Translations under genes and position numbers: made by a program
NCBI GenBank assembly: GCA_005880345.1
Contig: VBGE01000050.1
Coordinates: 1 to 8,626, forward strand
Source: Chloroflexota bacterium
Lineage (GTDB): Bacteria > Chloroflexota > Dormibacteria > Dormibacterales > Dormibacteraceae
Direction of reading: 5' to 3'
Length of the DNA: 8,626 nt
Shown: piece after piece, positions 5,393 through 8,626 of the stretch
Position numbering within the stretch: the first letter of the stretch is position 1
Layout of the letters: each line of letters starts with the position of its first letter
Notes under the pieces: generated by a model
The model's database searches: none
What the model was told of the DNA's origin: nothing
The model's input: only the letters and a program-made list of their open reading frames with translations

Positions 5393-6685
5393 CGTGAGGT
5401 TCCCGAAACCTTACAGCGGGCGCGGGAGGAAGAGTTAGGCCAGGTGGCCCCAAGCGGCAGCGGATCCGCCGGGGAAGAGATGCCGTCCGCACTCCAGGCG
5501 CGTATGCGCATCCTGGAGATGTCGGCCGTTTTCTCGGAGCTAAACGACGGCATATTGCGGGCCGTCGCACGGCGCTTGCGGCCTGTCGCCCTGGCGGCCC
5601 GGGACACGCTCAGGCTGGGCAACCAGGGGGGTGACGTCGTCGCTTTCGTCGCATCGGGGCAGGTCGAAGAGTCGATCACGGATGCCGCCGGCAAGGTTTT
5701 GCTGACGCGCCGCCCTTCGGCAGGGACCATGGTCATCCTTCCTGCTCCTCGCACCGGCGACCGCTACGTGACCAGCATCTACGGCCTCACGGACGCCGTG
5801 CTGATGACGCTCGACCGCGACGGCCTCATGGAGGGGCTAGGCGCGGACGTGGAGAAGATCGCCGTGACCCTGGACAAGCTGTGGGACCAGGAGCTCTCCG
5901 CGGCCGCCGCCATGCAGGCTCAGTCCGCCTCCCGGACGGGGGCGCCGATCGTGGCCTTCTACTCGGCCAAGGGCGGCTCCGGCACCACCACGCTGGCGGT
6001 CAACACAGCCGCCGCCCTGGCCCGCAAGTTCCCCAGGCAGGTCTTGCTGATCGACCTGGGCGCGCCCTTCGGCCATGCCGCACTGTTCTCCGACCTCATC
6101 GCGACCGGCTCGCTGGCCAGCGCGTCCAAGGCCTCCCCTGTCGACTTCGAGGGGGTCGTGCGCGGGAACATCGTCAACCACCGCAGCGGGATGGGCGTTC
6201 TGCCGGGGACCCTGCGTCCCGAAGAGGTGGACCTGCTGACCGGGGAGCTCACCGGCCGCGTTCTCGACGTAGTGATCGCCTGGCAGAAGATCATCGTCGT
6301 CGACCTGGGCACCTCGCTCGCCGAGTCCGCGCTGGCGGTGATCGAGCGCGCCGAGTGCCTGGTCGCCGTCGTGCCGCCCGAGATTGCGGCGATGACGGAT
6401 GCGCGCCGCGCGCTCGCCATCTTCCGCGACATCATGAACGTGCCCGACAACCGTATGGAGCTGGTCCTCAACCAGCGCTCGCCGCATCCCCCGCTCGACC
6501 GCACAGCGGTCGAATCAATCCTCGGCCGCAAGATGTCGGTCCTCGTCGGTTTCGACGATTCGCGTCCCGAGGACTCGACTCTGGCCGGGGGCCTCGTCCT
6601 GCAGCACGACCCTTCCGCCATGGTTTCGCGGGGAGCGACCGAGATCGCGAGGGTGATCATGGCCAGCCTCAAGTTCGATGCGTAG
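5384..6685 (+). CDS. cpaE: CpaE/TadZ-type ATPase with an N-terminal cyclic-nucleotide-binding-like domain
   Basis: MinD/ParA-superfamily protein of the CpaE/TadZ branch, which places the Tad machine in the cell. With TTG 5384 as start it has 433 residues. Residues about 44-165 resemble a CRP-like cNMP-binding fold (AVFSELNDGILRAVARRLRP at 48-67, then VAFVASGQVEES and LTDAVLMTLDRDGLMEGL), but the Glu/Arg phosphate-binding cassette is not recognisable. The ATPase domain (about 187-432) has a deviant P-loop KGGSGTTT (196-203): signature Lys196 is kept, while the Lys of GK[ST] is Thr, as in many CpaE/TadZ proteins. LLIDLG (221-226) and IIVVDLG (303-309) form the A' and B strands. An ATG at 5339 would overlap the divergent gene and lie upstream of the promoter; ATG 5480, behind GGGGAAGAG, is an alternative that keeps both domains. 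tadE starts within its last codons. Confidence 0.85.
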   Translation: MNAREVPETLQRAREEELGQVAPSGSGSAGEEMPSALQARMRILEMSAVFSELNDGILRAVARRLRPVALAARDTLRLGNQGGDVVAFVASGQVEESITDAAGKVLLTRRPSAGTMVILPAPRTGDRYVTSIYGLTDAVLMTLDRDGLMEGLGADVEKIAVTLDKLWDQELSAAAAMQAQSASRTGAPIVAFYSAKGGSGTTTLAVNTAAALARKFPRQVLLIDLGAPFGHAALFSDLIATGSLASASKASPVDFEGVVRGNIVNHRSGMGVLPGTLRPEEVDLLTGELTGRVLDVVIAWQKIIVVDLGTSLAESALAVIERAECLVAVVPPEIAAMTDARRALAIFRDIMNVPDNRMELVLNQRSPHPPLDRTAVESILGRKMSVLVGFDDSRPEDSTLAGGLVLQHDPSAMVSRGATEIARVIMASLKFDA

Positions 6686-7172
6686 CCATCGGGGCAGAGG
6701 GCGAGGCCAGGCCCTCGTCGAGCTCTCACTGGCCCTACCGGTTCTGATCGTGCTTGTGGCCGGGGTGCTCGAGATGGGTCGTGGATATTCGTTCGCCATC
6801 GAGACGTCGGACGCCGCGCGTGACGCCGCCCGATACGTCGCCGGCAAGACCGCGACCACGAACGGTCCCGGCCTTGCCTCGATGTGCAGCCTGGTGACCG
6901 CGGACCTCGCCGCGGTGACCAGCAATGTCAGCTGCGCGACGCAGGTAAACCACGCGCCGCCTTTCGTGGTCACCGTCGATTACGCGAAGCCGGTCGCGGG
7001 CCAGGCCGTCGTCGCCGTGTACTGCGGCACGACGGCCAACTGCACCGGCACGGTCCAGACGCTCTATCAGTCCGAGGTCGACGTCTTCGTCTATTACGGC
7101 TTCAGCGACCTGAACGTCCTGGGCGGCGGGATCACGATCACAGGGTCGAGCCGCGCCACCACGGCATGGTGA
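6678..7172 (+). CDS. tadE: TadE-like minor pseudopilin, first copy
   Basis: A 164-residue protein with a basic N-terminus and the TadE signature GQALVELSLALPVL (10-23) followed by a membrane helix to about residue 31 and EMGRGYSF. Cleavage after Gly10 would leave Glu at position +5 of the mature protein, as expected for prepilins processed by a TadV/CpaA-type peptidase. The remainder is extracytoplasmic, beta-rich by appearance, and has four cysteines (70, 86, 116, 122) that could form two disulfides. TadE proteins are needed for Flp pilus assembly and are membrane-anchored pseudopilins. The ATG at 6678 overlaps the cpaE-like gene by eight bases (ATGCGTAG); no Shine-Dalgarno sequence is seen, so expression is probably coupled. 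TadE versus the related TadF cannot be decided from the sequence alone. Confidence 0.88.
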   Translation: MRSHRGRGRGQALVELSLALPVLIVLVAGVLEMGRGYSFAIETSDAARDAARYVAGKTATTNGPGLASMCSLVTADLAAVTSNVSCATQVNHAPPFVVTVDYAKPVAGQAVVAVYCGTTANCTGTVQTLYQSEVDVFVYYGFSDLNVLGGGITITGSSRATTAW

Positions 7173-7813
7173 GATCCAACAGCCCCATCCACGGCCTGGG
7201 GCCGGTACTTCCCCATAAATGGGCAAAAGCGCAGGCGTTGTTGGAGTTCGCGCTCATCGCGCCGGTCATCTTCCTGATGATCGGGGCGACCGTCGACCTC
7301 GGTCGCGGACTGCTGATCTACACGATGCTGCAGGGCGCCTCTCGCGACACGGCGCGCCAGGCGGTCCTCTCCTACTACAGCGACTCCAACAACCTGGCTC
7401 CGACATGCACGGCGCTCGCGACGGCATGCACCCTGGGTCCGCTCACCAACGGCGCGCATCAGCTCGACCCGCTCGGGATGTCGGTCGTATATGCAGACTC
7501 GAGCGGCGGGCTCACCAGCCCGCCCTCTTACGGCACCTACGCGGCCAACGGCGTCAGTCAGCCGGGCACGATCACGCTGGCCGGAAGCATCAACCCGAGC
7601 ACGGTCTACGTCTTCATATATGAGCTGGACCCGACCACGGGCACCACTCGCTGGAGCTGTTCCACGTGTGCCAACGCGCCGGTCCGCCTGGCCGGCCATC
7701 AGCTGGTCGTGGTCGACCTGAAGCTCCAGTGGAAACCGGTTCTCAACACGCTGCTGGGCATACCCAGCGCCATCACCTTCGACTCGCAATCGGTGGAGAG
7801 GCTCGAGTACTGA
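7166..7813 (+). CDS. TadE-like minor pseudopilin, second copy
   Basis: A 215-residue TadE-family protein, larger than its neighbour. A 22-residue polar leader is followed by AQALLEFALIAPVIFLMIG (22-40) and DLGRGLL. The candidate processing site is after Ala22 with Glu27 at mature +5; Ala at -1 in place of Gly is less usual. The extracytoplasmic part has four cysteines in two close pairs (81/88 and 165/168, the latter CSTC), a Gly/Ser/Thr-rich middle and a C-terminal VVVDLKLQWKPVLNTLLG. It differs enough from the first copy that the two probably do distinct jobs (TadE and TadF roles). The ATG at 7166 overlaps the upstream stop by seven bases (ATGGTGA); a GTG immediately after is an equal alternative. 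An in-frame open stretch extends upstream but lies inside the first tadE and lacks that gene's coding character. Confidence 0.87.
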   Translation: MVRSNSPIHGLGPVLPHKWAKAQALLEFALIAPVIFLMIGATVDLGRGLLIYTMLQGASRDTARQAVLSYYSDSNNLAPTCTALATACTLGPLTNGAHQLDPLGMSVVYADSSGGLTSPPSYGTYAANGVSQPGTITLAGSINPSTVYVFIYELDPTTGTTRWSCSTCANAPVRLAGHQLVVVDLKLQWKPVLNTLLGIPSAITFDSQSVERLEY

Positions 7814-8626
7814 TGCGCCGCCGCGGCCAGTCGGGACAGGTGCTGGTCATCGTCGCCGTCTGGCTCGTCGCGTTGATCGGATCCGCGGCGTTGATCCTGC
7901 TCGCCGGGTCGGTGGAGTGGCAGCGCAACCAGGTGCAGCAGCTGGCCGACCAGGCCGCCCTTGACGCGGCCTTGAAGATCGGGGTCGGATGCAGCGCCGG
8001 CTCGGCCAACACGGTGATCACGGAGGCGGACAACTTCCTCGCCACGCAGAGGACGCGCACCGGCACGTTGAACATCGGGGCAGGAAGCTGCGCCGGCGGG
8101 TACGCGGGCACCGACACATTCGCCACCGGCCTGAGCGAAACGATCAACTACCCCTACCGCGCGCATCAGCAACAGATCGAGGTGATTCTCACCGTCTCGC
8201 TGCCGATCTCGTTCGGCAACTACATGGGCGCCTCCAACACCAACGTCACCAGGCGCGCGGTCGCGCAGCAGCTGAACGGCTCGACGGCGGCCGTGGCCGC
8301 GACCAACCTTTCTTGCACGGGCGGCCAGTTCAACATCGCAGGCAGCATCGCCACGACGAACGCCATCACGCTGAGCGGCAGCTGCGCCGTGTACGCGCAT
8401 GACCGCTTCGATGCGGCGTCGAGCACCTACTCCGACCTTGGCAATGCGTCCGTCTACAACGCTCAGACCTGGGTCGGCGCGGGTGGCTCCTGCTCGGCGG
8501 GCGCGAGCTCAGGCTCGACCAACGCCATCTGCACGTACGGTTACGAGCGCGCGGGCCACACCACGGTGAGCTGCGGCACGAGCGGCACCAGCGCATTCCT
8601 CGTGGCCGGCAATGCGGCGGTCAACC
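7813..8626 (+). CDS. tadG: TadG-like Flp pilus protein, 3' end outside the window
   Basis: Open from ATG 7813 to the window edge, 271 complete codons. RRRGQSGQVLVIVAVWLVAL (2-21) begins a single N-terminal membrane helix to about 31, followed by EWQRNQVQQLADQAALDAAL (35-54). This is the pattern of the TadG N-terminal region, in which a helix leads into a Gln/Ala/Asp-rich segment. There is no Glu at +5 after the Gly-Gln, so it is unlikely to be processed like TadE. The large extracytoplasmic part is Gly/Ser/Thr/Ala-rich with beta-helix-like runs (for example NIAGSIATTNAITLSGS, 174-190) and at least seven cysteines (60, 93, 168, 191, 227, 240, 254). TadG-like proteins of this kind are thought to anchor or cap the pilus machine. 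The ATG shares its A with the preceding TGA; GGAGAGG at 7795-7801 is a distant possible Shine-Dalgarno sequence. Confidence 0.85.
   Translation, partial: MRRRGQSGQVLVIVAVWLVALIGSAALILLAGSVEWQRNQVQQLADQAALDAALKIGVGCSAGSANTVITEADNFLATQRTRTGTLNIGAGSCAGGYAGTDTFATGLSETINYPYRAHQQQIEVILTVSLPISFGNYMGASNTNVTRRAVAQQLNGSTAAVAATNLSCTGGQFNIAGSIATTNAITLSGSCAVYAHDRFDAASSTYSDLGNASVYNAQTWVGAGGSCSAGASSGSTNAICTYGYERAGHTTVSCGTSGTSAFLVAGNAAVN

Noticed and set aside
6884..7165. Upstream extension of the second tadE frame
   Set aside because: The frame is open but lies within the first tadE in another phase and translates to Arg/Gly/His-rich sequence; the ATG at 7166 directly precedes the TadE-type leader.
1..8626. 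CRISPR arrays, tRNA or rRNA genes, insertion sequences, attachment sites
   Set aside because: I saw no regularly spaced repeats, cloverleaf-like or rRNA sequence, transposase motifs or flanking duplications; the gaps between genes are too short to hold such elements.

Overview
The window is GC-rich (by eye about two thirds G+C) and almost entirely coding. Only three short gaps lie between genes: 51, 51 and 30 bases. It looks like chromosomal DNA of a free-living, high-GC bacterium. The Tad/Flp gene set, the degenerate P-loop of the CpaE-like ATPase and the start codons lying close behind -10 boxes would fit a deep Terrabacteria lineage (Chloroflexota, Dormibacterota or Actinomycetota-like), but I cannot fix the taxon from sequence alone.

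Layout. Positions 1-957 (minus) hold the first 319 codons of hisS, histidyl-tRNA synthetase; the 3' end lies outside the window. A 51-base gap with two overlapping divergent promoters separates it from a small three-helix membrane protein (1009-1344, plus). That gene converges on a three-gene minus-strand operon, and the convergent gap holds a strong GC-rich hairpin (1371-1392). The minus operon, read from right to left, is a HEAT-like repeat protein (5353-4517), the Tad/Flp pilus motor ATPase CpaF/TadA (4520-3009) and a hybrid histidine kinase with two receiver domains (3009-1396). Adjacent genes overlap by 4 bases and 1 base. From a 30-base divergent gap at 5354-5383 the plus-strand arm starts: a CpaE/TadZ-type ATPase with a cyclic-nucleotide-binding-like N-terminal domain (5384-6685), two TadE-like pseudopilins (6678-7172 and 7166-7813) and a TadG-like protein (from 7813, cut by the window end). 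These also overlap by 8, 7 and 1 bases.

How they work together. CpaF would power assembly or secretion of a Flp-type pilus at the inner membrane. The CpaE/TadZ-like protein would position the machine, and the TadE and TadG proteins would be its membrane-anchored, extracytoplasmic parts. The major Flp pilin, the TadB/TadC platform proteins, the prepilin peptidase and any secretin are not in the window.

The most unusual points are regulatory. The hybrid kinase translationally coupled to the motor has lost its N-box and G2-box residues, and its first receiver has lost the acidic pair and has Glu in place of Asp, while its last receiver is intact. The CpaE-like protein carries a CRP-like sensor fold where a receiver-like domain is usual. 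The two arms of the locus appear to fire from one near-symmetrical -10 element.
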